From the NCBI GenBank assembly GCA_027030605.1, contig JALVEV010000029.1:1-5072 (forward strand): a stretch of 5,072 nucleotides of DNA, given 5' to 3'. The translations under genes were made by a program, and so were the position numbers. Below the pieces are notes generated by a model that saw only the letters and a program-made list of their open reading frames with translations, was not told where the DNA came from and did no database searches. Position 1 is the stretch's first letter. Each line of letters starts with the position of its first letter. Source of the stretch: Campylobacteraceae bacterium. Lineage in GTDB: Bacteria; Campylobacterota; Campylobacteria; Campylobacterales; Sulfurovaceae. Shown piece by piece: positions 1 to 5,072 of this stretch.

Positions 1-357
1 AGAAATAAATATATTGAAAGCTTTGAACAAGCACAATTAGAAAACAAATCTGTTCCAGATTTTAGAGCAGGTGATACACTAAGAATCGCTGTTACTATTA
101 AAGAGGGTGACAAAACAAGAGTTCAGAATTTTGAGGGTGTATGTATTGCACTTAGAGGTCAAGGTACTGGGAGAACAATGATAGTTAGAAGAATTGGTGC
201 TAACTCTGTTGGTGTTGAGAGAATTTTCCCACTCTACTCTGACTCTATTGAGAGTATAGAAGTGCTTAGAAGAGGACGTGTTAGACGTGCAAAACTTTTC
301 TACCTTAGAGCATTAAAAGGTAAAAAAGCTAGAATTAAAGAGCTTAGAAGAAAATAG
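1..357 (+). CDS. rplS: 50S ribosomal protein L19, 5' end cut by window edge
   Basis: Frame 1 is open from the first base to a TAG at 355-357, giving 118 residues. The sequence reads as bacterial L19: an N-terminal part with VPDFRAGDT, then IKEGDKTRVQNFEGVCIA, a central VRRIGANSVGVERIFPLYS, and the basic C-terminal VLRRGRVRRAKLFYLR followed by a lysine/arginine-rich tail ending KELRRK. L19 sits at the interface of the 30S and 50S subunits and contributes to an intersubunit bridge. The family is about 115-120 residues in epsilonproteobacteria, and members there usually begin M-x-N-K-Y-I-E, so only about one or two codons (the Met and possibly one more) lie outside the window. In many bacteria rplS is the last gene of an rpsP-rimM-trmD-rplS operon. 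The hairpins just downstream agree with its being the last gene here, but the upstream genes are not visible. Confidence 0.97.
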   Translation, partial: RNKYIESFEQAQLENKSVPDFRAGDTLRIAVTIKEGDKTRVQNFEGVCIALRGQGTGRTMIVRRIGANSVGVERIFPLYSDSIESIEVLRRGRVRRAKLFYLRALKGKKARIKELRRK

Positions 358-382
358 TCTTTCAGTTTTTAAATTTATTTTT

Positions 383-408
383 TGGAGTTTATTTCTCAGA
401 CTCCATTT
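383..408 (+). terminator. First hairpin of a probable rplS terminator
   Basis: TGGAGT at 383-388 pairs with ACTCCA at 400-405. Two more inner pairs (a T-G wobble, then T-A) are possible, leaving a 7-base loop. Only three T residues follow directly (406-408), so on its own it is a weak intrinsic terminator. It is backed up by a second hairpin a few bases downstream. Confidence 0.5.
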
Positions 409-433
409 AAGAGGGTTTCTTCCCTCTTTCTTT
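409..433 (+). terminator. Second hairpin, Rho-independent terminator after rplS
   Basis: AAGAGGG at 409-415 pairs perfectly with CCCTCTT at 422-428 around a 6-base loop, and the run TCTTT follows. The stem is GC-rich for this AT-rich DNA and lies about 50 bases after the rplS stop, before the promoter of the next gene, which is where a terminator is expected. The T tract is short and interrupted, so efficiency is uncertain. Confidence 0.65.
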
Positions 434-457
434 CCCTATATCCCCTAACTTCTCCAT

Positions 458-473
458 TATAATTAGATATAAT
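458..473 (+). promoter_or_regulatory. Promoter region with two TATAAT -10 boxes
   Basis: Perfect TATAAT hexamers occur at 458-463 and again at 468-473, exactly 10 bases apart. No TTGACA-like -35 is visible at 16-18 bases upstream of either, and neither has a TGn extension. Weak or absent -35 boxes are known for the housekeeping sigma factor in Campylobacter and Helicobacter. From the downstream box transcription would start near 480, giving a leader of about 22 bases to the exonuclease gene. The site lies right after the rplS terminator, so it would give the exonuclease gene independent transcription. Confidence 0.6.
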
Positions 474-492
474 CTTTTTCACAAAAAATAGT

Positions 493-496
493 AGGA
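493..496 (+). promoter_or_regulatory. Ribosome binding site of the exonuclease gene
   Basis: AGGA lies 6 bases before the ATG at 503-505. This fixes the start, which also places the DxE exonuclease motif at residues 8-10, as in other family members. Confidence 0.7.
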
Positions 497-502
497 ACAA
501 AA

Positions 503-1246
503 ATGACTAAATATGTTTTATTTGATACTGAGACAACAGGTAATCAAGAAGAAGATAGAATTATTCAGATAGGTGCTATGGTAGTTGGAGCCAAAGGTGA
601 TGTAAAAGTTTATGATGAACTATGTTCAACTAGCTTACCTATTAAAGTAGAGGCGATGGAGGTGCATAATATTACTCCTGAAGTTATTGAAGGGAAGGCT
701 CCTTTTACCTCAACAAGATTTTGGAATGATTTGAGTGAACTTAATAGTGAAAATAATTATCTAATTGCTCATAATCTAAAATTTGACCTAGGAATGCTTG
801 AAAAAGAGGGGTTTGTCAATCGCATGAAACTCATAGATACGCTTCGTTGTGCTAAACATCTTTTTCCTGAATCTGATTATCACCGTTTGCAGTATTTTAG
901 GTATTCTCTTGAACTCTATAAAAAAGAGCAAGAGGAGGCTAGAAAATATAATATTACTATTAAGGCTCATGATGCCATTGGTGATGTATTGGTGATGAAG
1001 CTGTTTCTCTCTGAGTTGGTTAAAAAAGTAAAGGAGAAGTTTCCAAACATGAATCCTATGGTTAAGTTAGAGGAGTTAACTAATACACCTGTTATATTAC
1101 AAAGTTTTAAATTTGGAAAATATAAAGGTGAACGTATTGATGATATAGCACGACGTGATGCAGGTTATATTAGATGGATGTTAAAATCTTTGGAGTTAGA
1201 TGAAGATTTAAAATATACGCTTGAAAAAGTTTTAGAAAATGTGTAA
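503..1246 (+). CDS. DEDDh 3'-5' exonuclease, DnaQ/ExoX-like
   Basis: This 247-residue protein is a DnaQ-type (DEDDh) exonuclease, expected to remove nucleotides from DNA 3' ends with two metal ions. Motif I is FDTETTG with D8 and E10. Motif II is AHNLKFDLGML with D95. Motif III is HDAIGD with H156 and D161. All five catalytic residues are therefore present. Residues about 199-231 (SFKFGKYKGERIDDIARRD, then YIRWML) match the small C-terminal domain seen in exodeoxyribonuclease X-like proteins, which is generally thought to help bind substrate. I see no obvious beta-clamp-binding motif of the E. coli epsilon type, so a repair exonuclease of the ExoX kind is more likely than the replicative proofreading subunit, although automatic annotation may call it DNA polymerase III epsilon. 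It has its own promoter after rplS and converges on the mltB-like gene. The assignment to the family is firm; the exact role is inferred. Confidence 0.88.
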   Translation: MTKYVLFDTETTGNQEEDRIIQIGAMVVGAKGDVKVYDELCSTSLPIKVEAMEVHNITPEVIEGKAPFTSTRFWNDLSELNSENNYLIAHNLKFDLGMLEKEGFVNRMKLIDTLRCAKHLFPESDYHRLQYFRYSLELYKKEQEEARKYNITIKAHDAIGDVLVMKLFLSELVKKVKEKFPNMNPMVKLEELTNTPVILQSFKFGKYKGERIDDIARRDAGYIRWMLKSLELDEDLKYTLEKVLENV

Positions 1247-1262
1247 TTAATCTTGAAATATA

Positions 1263-1325
1263 GCGAGGCTAAAGCCGTCGATTCCTTATATGCAATTTGC
1301 ATTTTCGGAATCGGCGTGTTTACAC
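1263..1325. repeat. Nested inverted repeat between convergent genes
   Basis: An outer stem of 10 pairs joins 1276-1285 (CCGTCGATTC to C1285) with 1307-1316 (GGAATCGGCG), with one T-G wobble at 1278/1314. Inside it lies a second palindrome, ATGCAATTTGCAT at 1290-1302. Small flanking hairpins are possible on each side: GGCTAAAGCC at 1267-1276 and GTGTTTACAC at 1316-1325, each sharing bases with the outer stem. It fills most of the 91-base gap between two convergent genes, so it may end transcription from both sides, but neither strand carries a clear T tract after the stem. It could instead be a copy of a dispersed intergenic repeat; that cannot be told from one copy. Confidence 0.5.
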
Positions 1326-1337
1326 CCGAATTATAAA

Positions 1338-2555
1338 TTATCGCCCATAAACAGCTTTTTTAATCTCTTGTCCTAATTGATGAACAGCCATTGCATAATA
1401 ATCTTTTGGATTATAGCGTGTAATGGCACGGAAGTTTGGTGTTCCCCACCAGAGTTCATCTCTATCATATTTACTAAGTTTAATCAAAGAGACTGGTCCT
1501 TTATATCCATAAAAGTTGGAACTTGGTCTCATACCTAACTTATAGAGGTAGCGTTGAGAGTAAGAGGTTTTAAATCCTGTTGGTATACCATAAAATCTTT
1601 TTTTGTTATAGTAGACTTTCATTGCTACAGGAATACGAGGATTCCATTTACCTTTAGCTCTAAAGTAGTTTGCAATACTTCCAATGGCATCAGCAGGGTC
1701 AAAAAGATTGGTTTTTCCATCACCATTTAAATCAACAGCATACTCTCTAAATGAGCTAGGCATAAATTGAGCCAATCCAAAAGCACCTGCATAGGAGCCT
1801 TTTATAGCTTGTGGATGGATTTTCTGCTCTTTTGTAAGTAGAATATAGTTCTCAAGCTCTGAAGTAAAAAATTTTGAGCGTTTTTTATACTCTAATGCTA
1901 GTGTTGTTAAGGCATCAAGTACTGAGTGTTTTCCTGTAAATCCACCAAAATTAGTCTCAACTCCAAGAATACCTACAATATAAGCAGGGTCAACACCATA
2001 TTTATAGGCAGCCATATTAAGCCAGTTTGCATTTTCTCTCCAGAACTGTACCCCTTTTCTAATGTGTGATGGGTTGACAAATTGAGCTCTGTATTTACTC
2101 CATGAACCAGGTTGAGAGGCTTTTTCTTTGGTTGGTTTTCTTCTCTTGTAGACACCATATTTATCTAAAGCGACAGTATCTCGATTGACTGTAGAGAAGA
2201 TGGCATTGAGTTCATATCTGTCAAGATTATATTTAGATGCCATATTATTAATAATCTGTTTTAGCTTATAGTTTGATGCATAAGCACCTCGTAGATAGGG
2301 GGTTCGTTGTGGAATATATTGTGGTTGGGTATCAATAACAACTATAGGAGGTGTTGGATAGGTAGGTGTTACAGATGGCGTTGAGGGATAAGTAGTCGTT
2401 GGCTGTGATGGCATAGGGTAGGTGGTAGCTAAGGGTATAGTATTAGGATTATTATTGCTATTTACCTCTATTACAGTTTCTGGTTGTCTCTTTACACATC
2501 CACTACTTAGAAGAAGTAGTGCGGGAATAAGTGCAAAATGTTTTATTTTTATCAT
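1338..2555 (-). CDS. mltB: Lytic murein transglycosylase B, lipoprotein (SLT_2 family)
   Basis: This 405-residue periplasmic enzyme is expected to cleave the MurNAc-GlcNAc bond of peptidoglycan and form 1,6-anhydro-MurNAc ends. Residues 1-20 form a lipoprotein signal: a basic start, a hydrophobic core, then LSSGC with Cys20 as the acylation site (Ser rather than Leu at -3 is allowed but less common). Residues 21-80 are a Pro/Thr/Asn-rich linker with TYP at 45-47, 55-57 and 65-67. The catalytic domain runs from about 95 to the end. GILGVETNFG carries the presumed catalytic Glu200, GAFGLAQFMPSSF (257-269) is the typical core motif, and DLNGDGKTNLFD (275-286) is a 12-residue EF-hand loop like the calcium site of E. 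coli Slt35. YNPKDYYAMAV near 381-391 is the usual C-terminal SLT_2 block. No peptidoglycan-binding domain is present. The family is certain; equivalence to E. coli MltB as opposed to a paralogue is likely but not proven. Confidence 0.93.
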   Translation of the reverse strand: MIKIKHFALIPALLLLSSGCVKRQPETVIEVNSNNNPNTIPLATTYPMPSQPTTTYPSTPSVTPTYPTPPIVVIDTQPQYIPQRTPYLRGAYASNYKLKQIINNMASKYNLDRYELNAIFSTVNRDTVALDKYGVYKRRKPTKEKASQPGSWSKYRAQFVNPSHIRKGVQFWRENANWLNMAAYKYGVDPAYIVGILGVETNFGGFTGKHSVLDALTTLALEYKKRSKFFTSELENYILLTKEQKIHPQAIKGSYAGAFGLAQFMPSSFREYAVDLNGDGKTNLFDPADAIGSIANYFRAKGKWNPRIPVAMKVYYNKKRFYGIPTGFKTSYSQRYLYKLGMRPSSNFYGYKGPVSLIKLSKYDRDELWWGTPNFRAITRYNPKDYYAMAVHQLGQEIKKAVYGR

Positions 2556-2562
2556 AGTAAAA

Positions 2563-2567
2563 TCCTT
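2563..2567 (-). promoter_or_regulatory. Ribosome binding site of the mltB-like gene
   Basis: On the minus strand AAGGA lies 7 bases before the ATG at 2553-2555. It supports this start, which also gives a proper lipoprotein signal peptide. Confidence 0.7.
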
Positions 2568-2576
2568 TTTTCTTAA

Positions 2577-2585
2577 ATTCTAGCA
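2577..2585 (-). promoter_or_regulatory. Extended -10 promoter for the mltB-like gene
   Basis: The minus strand reads TGC-TAGAAT, an extended -10 element (TGn directly before a hexamer one base from TATAAT). No convincing -35 is seen about 17 bases upstream. The predicted start near 2570 would give a short leader of about 15 bases containing the AAGGA ribosome binding site. It sits in the 56-base gap after the EI24 gene, so mltB could be transcribed on its own as well as by read-through from the ppk unit. Confidence 0.45.
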
Positions 2586-2611
2586 TAAAATTGTGAATTA
2601 TTGTTTGCTTT

Positions 2612-3265
2612 TTATCTATTATTACCTAAAATTTGATGTAAGAACATAATTTGTGAAAATAGAGGGGCAAATATATTTAAGATAGGAATATAGTTAAAGA
2701 GTGATGCAATCATTGCAATAATATTAGATTTTTTACGTTTTTTCTTTAATTCGCTCTTATCTTTTATAAAGAGTCCACCTACATCATGTATGGTTGGTGC
2801 TTTAAGTAAGATTGACCATAAGTAGAGCATAAGCCCTTGTCCTAAAACGGGAATAAAAAGTAGAGGAAAAAGAACGACTACAAGAAAAAGAAAGAGTAGT
2901 GTTGAAGAGAGTGTAGCTCCAATAGAACCACTAATAGTTGGTGAGGCAACTACTTTTACCTCTGGATAGTGCTTTTTAGCAAGAGAAATCAGTACCTTTT
3001 CACTATAAAGCGAAGTGAGTGTTGAGATAGTAACAATGATTAAGATATATCCTACTAGAGGAGCTGCTATATAGATAACACCCTCTCGTAACCAATCAAA
3101 AGGAATCCATGTAAGATAAGAGGTTATAAAAGAGGAGAAGTCTCCCCAAAAATACCAAAGTACAGCAACCCAAAAGGCAATACTCCCTAGCCCTACTGTT
3201 AAGATAAACATTAAGACAGTAGGGCTAAAGATATCTTGTAGACTCTTTTTAATAATCTTTATCAT
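2612..3265 (-). CDS. EI24/CysZ-like integral membrane protein
   Basis: This 217-residue inner-membrane protein has four hydrophobic stretches at about 15-40, 62-85, 117-150 (long enough for a re-entrant or double pass) and 181-209. A strongly basic segment, KSELKKKRKKS at 170-180, lies just before the last stretch and is probably cytoplasmic. The overall pattern, the ending with NYIPILNIFAPLFSQIMFLH, and the length fit the EI24 domain family, whose best-known bacterial member is the sulfate uptake protein CysZ. No cysteine-biosynthesis gene is nearby, so sulfate transport should not be assumed. It starts 8 bases after the stop of the carbonic anhydrase-like gene and has no good Shine-Dalgarno sequence, suggesting translation coupled to that gene. 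Family assignment is from pattern recognition and is fairly confident; the substrate is unknown. Confidence 0.75.
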   Translation of the reverse strand: MIKIIKKSLQDIFSPTVLMFILTVGLGSIAFWVAVLWYFWGDFSSFITSYLTWIPFDWLREGVIYIAAPLVGYILIIVTISTLTSLYSEKVLISLAKKHYPEVKVVASPTISGSIGATLSSTLLFLFLVVVLFPLLFIPVLGQGLMLYLWSILLKAPTIHDVGGLFIKDKSELKKKRKKSNIIAMIASLFNYIPILNIFAPLFSQIMFLHQILGNNR

Positions 3266-3273
3266 GACTATTT

Positions 3274-3798
3274 CTACAGATAGTTATTTTTAAACTCAAC
3301 ATATCGAGAAGCAGAGGCGTATAACTCTGCTACCTCTTCATCTGTAAGCTCTCTTACTACTTTGGCAGGACTCCCCATAATAAGGCTCCTTGGAGGAAAC
3401 TTTTTATTTTTAGTTACAAGTGAACCAGCCCCTACAATTGACTCTTTTCCAATTACTGCACCATCTAAAATAGTTGCACTCATTCCAATAAGACAGGCAT
3501 CCTCAATGGTGCAACCATGTAGCATTACTCTATGACCAATGGTGACATCATTACCAATAATGGTTGGGTTTCCATCGCTCATATCCTCCTTTTTATGGTG
3601 GGTAACATGTACCATCGAGAGGTCTTGAATGTTGGTTCTGTCTCCAATTTTAATATAGTGAACATCTCCTCGAACTACACATCCAAACCATATAGCAGAG
3701 TCCTCACCCATCTCTGTACGACCTATAACAGTTGCACCATCGGCTATCCATGCTCCCTTTTTAAGTGTTGGAGTCCACTCTTTGTATTTTATTGTCAT
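3274..3798 (-). CDS. Gamma-class carbonic anhydrase family protein (hexapeptide repeat)
   Basis: This 174-residue left-handed beta-helix protein is full length for the YrdA/PaaY/CaiE type of gamma carbonic anhydrase homologue. Imperfect hexapeptide repeats run from about residue 18 to 145, followed by a C-terminal helix (LTDEEVAELYASASRYVEF). The three presumed zinc-ligand histidines are visible: H64 in MVHVTHH, and H89 and H94 in IGHRVMLHGC. R43 and D45 (VVRGDVHYI) and Q58-D59 (NIQDL) match residues conserved in the active Cam-type enzymes. Such proteins form trimers with metal sites between subunits. Short homologues like this often lack the acidic loop that carries the proton-shuttle glutamate of archaeal Cam, so carbonic anhydrase activity is possible but not assured. 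It begins 2 bases after the ppk stop and is clearly in the same operon. Confidence 0.9.
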   Translation of the reverse strand: MTIKYKEWTPTLKKGAWIADGATVIGRTEMGEDSAIWFGCVVRGDVHYIKIGDRTNIQDLSMVHVTHHKKEDMSDGNPTIIGNDVTIGHRVMLHGCTIEDACLIGMSATILDGAVIGKESIVGAGSLVTKNKKFPPRSLIMGSPAKVVRELTDEEVAELYASASRYVEFKNNYL

Positions 3799-3800
3799 TG

Positions 3801-5072
3801 TTAATCCTTTAGAACTTTTTTAGCTAACTGAGTTACATACTCAGGTGTCTCTTTTTGGCTTTTATCATGAAGTTTAGTAATGTACTCCTCTAAAATTTCA
3901 TGATTATTTATTGGGGTATCACTGTTTTGTTTGACCTGTTTGTACTCTCCTGAACTCTTGAGTTTCCATCGAAGTTGATTATCTTGGAGTTGCAAAGAGA
4001 GAATCTGCTTAAGTTTTTGTGCCAATTTAGGCTCTTTAATTGGGGTTAAAATCTCAATACGACGAATAAGATTTCGTGGCATTAGGTCAGCAGAAGAGAT
4101 GTAACACTCATGCTCATCATGTTTAAAACAGTAGATTCTTGGGTGTTCAAGATATTTCCCTATAATGGAGTATACCGAGATATTTTCACTAATATCTTTA
4201 ATTCCAGGTTTTAAAGCACAGATACCACGAATAATAAGCTCTATTTTACACCCTGCCATAGAGGCTCTATAGAGTGCTTGAATAATCTCTGGGTCAACTA
4301 GAGAGTTAGCTTTTAAGATAATATGCCCTGCATTTTTAAAAGAGGCTTCATGCTCTATCATCTCAATAAGTTTTGGTTTAATATGTTTTGGAGAGAGGGT
4401 TAATGTTTTGAGTCTACTATAGTCTGAAAAACCTGTTAAGAAGTGAAAAAATTTAGTTACATCGGTATTAAACTCTGTCTTTGTTGTAAAGTAGCTTACA
4501 TCTGTATAGATACGAGCTGTAGCAGGGTTGTAGTTTCCTGTTCCTAGATGGACATATGCTTGAAGTCTTTTGTCTTTTCGTTTAGTTACTTGTGCTACTT
4601 TTGCATGAACCTTTAGCCCTTTAATTCCGTAGATAACATGAGCCCCTGACTCTTCAAGCTTCTTTGCCCACTGTAGGTTGTTCTCTTCATCAAATCGTGC
4701 CTTTAATTCGACTAAAACAGTAACTTGCTTACCAGCTTTAGCTGCCTTTATAAGTGCTTTAACAATAGGAGAGTTTTTTCCTACACGATAGAGTGTCATT
4801 CTCATAGAGAGGGTGTCTGGGTCTTTAGCTGCATCTTGTATAAAACGTACCACAGGGTCAAAACTCTCAAATGGGTGGTAGAGTAGAATATCTTGTTTCT
4901 CTATAGCTCTAAATAGATTTTTATTCTCTGAAAGTGGTGGTAGAATTTTTGGGCTATAGGTTGGTAGGGTTAAGTGAGAGAGAGATGTCTCTGTGACAAT
5001 GTCCCAAAGTGTTCCAAGGTTTAGAGGAATGTTGTAGTAGTATATATCTAGTGGGTCAAGCTCTAGGTGAGT
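3801..5072 (-). CDS. ppk: Polyphosphate kinase 1, 5' part cut by window edge
   Basis: PPK1 reversibly transfers the gamma phosphate of ATP onto inorganic polyphosphate. The frame is open from the right edge (5072) to the TAA at 3801-3803, giving 423 residues. The full protein should be near 690-700, so roughly the first 270 are missing. A GTG at 4851-4853 is only an internal valine: in front of it the frame continues with PPK1-like sequence including LGTLWDI and LLYHPFESFDPVV. Conserved features, numbered within the fragment, are QDAAKDPDTLSMRMTLYR (about 78-95), VELKARFDEENN (about 121-132), LKVHAKV with His156 (codon 4605-4607, equivalent to the autophosphorylated His435 of E. coli), VHLGTGNYN, and YLEHPRIYCF with His310 (codon 4143-4145, equivalent to His592). 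After the usual family end the protein has an extra polar tail of about 45 residues. It is first of the visible genes in a tight operon with the gamma-CA and EI24 genes; the promoter is outside the window. Confidence 0.96.
   Translation of the reverse strand, partial: THLELDPLDIYYYNIPLNLGTLWDIVTETSLSHLTLPTYSPKILPPLSENKNLFRAIEKQDILLYHPFESFDPVVRFIQDAAKDPDTLSMRMTLYRVGKNSPIVKALIKAAKAGKQVTVLVELKARFDEENNLQWAKKLEESGAHVIYGIKGLKVHAKVAQVTKRKDKRLQAYVHLGTGNYNPATARIYTDVSYFTTKTEFNTDVTKFFHFLTGFSDYSRLKTLTLSPKHIKPKLIEMIEHEASFKNAGHIILKANSLVDPEIIQALYRASMAGCKIELIIRGICALKPGIKDISENISVYSIIGKYLEHPRIYCFKHDEHECYISSADLMPRNLIRRIEILTPIKEPKLAQKLKQILSLQLQDNQLRWKLKSSGEYKQVKQNSDTPINNHEILEEYITKLHDKSQKETPEYVTQLAKKVLKD
3805..3809 (-). 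promoter_or_regulatory. Ribosome binding site of the gamma-CA gene, inside the end of ppk
   Basis: AAGGA on the minus strand overlaps the last two codons (Lys-Asp) of ppk and lies 6 bases before the ATG at 3796-3798. It confirms the start and shows that translation of the two genes can be coupled. Confidence 0.7.

Noticed and set aside
788..970. Minus-strand open frame of 60 codons
   Set aside because: It lies wholly antisense within the exonuclease gene, has a low-complexity hydrophobic/basic translation with no recognisable domain, and is a shadow of the real frame.
1973..2158. Minus-strand open frame of 61 codons in another frame of mltB
   Set aside because: It overlaps the catalytic domain of the transglycosylase, whose conserved motifs continue through the region, so the short frame is chance.
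1338..2555. Campylobacter-type N-glycosylation sequons (D/E-x-N-x-S/T) in the transglycosylase
   Set aside because: The asparagines were checked and none has both the acidic residue at -2 and Ser/Thr at +2.
2576..2599. Inverted repeat AATTC / GAATT around the mltB -10 box as an operator
   Set aside because: Only 5 AT-rich pairs separated by 14 bases; this is expected by chance in such DNA.
2612..3265. Calling the EI24-type protein a sulfate transporter CysZ
   Set aside because: Only the family-level membrane pattern is supported; there is no sulfur assimilation gene in the window to suggest the substrate.
3532..3804. Plus-strand open frame of 90 codons
   Set aside because: It is antisense to the gamma-CA gene. 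Its cysteine- and serine-rich translation resembles no family known to me and is a typical shadow of a hexapeptide-repeat gene.
4851..4853. GTG as start codon of a 350-residue polyphosphate kinase
   Set aside because: The frame stays open to the window edge and the upstream codons encode clear PPK1 sequence (for example HPFESFDPVV), so the GTG is an internal valine and the gene is cut by the edge.

Overview
The window is an ordinary chromosomal stretch of an AT-rich Gram-negative bacterium, most likely a member of the Campylobacterota (epsilonproteobacteria) such as a Sulfurimonas- or Sulfurovum-type organism. This placement is an inference from three things: the sequence of ribosomal protein L19, the low-GC codon use with frequent AGA arginine codons, and TATAAT promoter boxes without a clear -35 element. 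No search was run, so the genus is not fixed. I see no mobile element, tRNA, rRNA, CRISPR array or phage gene.

Layout. From the left edge to 357 (+) lies nearly all of rplS (L19), followed by two tandem hairpins that look like its terminator. A fresh promoter region with two TATAAT boxes then drives a 247-residue DEDDh-type 3'-5' exonuclease (503-1246, +) that has an ExoX-like C-terminal domain. A 91-base gap with a large nested inverted repeat separates this gene from the rest of the window, which is all on the minus strand.

On the minus strand, read from the right edge leftwards, are polyphosphate kinase 1 (ppk, its 5' end cut off by the window edge), a gamma-class carbonic anhydrase-like protein, an EI24/CysZ-type membrane protein, and an MltB-type lytic transglycosylase lipoprotein. 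The first three are packed with gaps of 2 and 8 bases and are almost certainly one transcription unit. The mltB-like gene follows after 56 bases that hold an extended -10 promoter, so it may be transcribed alone as well as by read-through.

Functionally this is housekeeping material: translation, DNA repair or maintenance, phosphate storage and stress response, a possible bicarbonate/CO2 or related acyl-transfer-fold enzyme, a membrane protein of unknown substrate, and cell-wall remodelling. Nothing here supports a previously undescribed system. The points worth a second look are modest: the nested inverted repeat between convergent genes, the doubled -10 box, the ppk/gamma-CA/EI24 grouping, and a 10-residue periodic linker in the transglycosylase.
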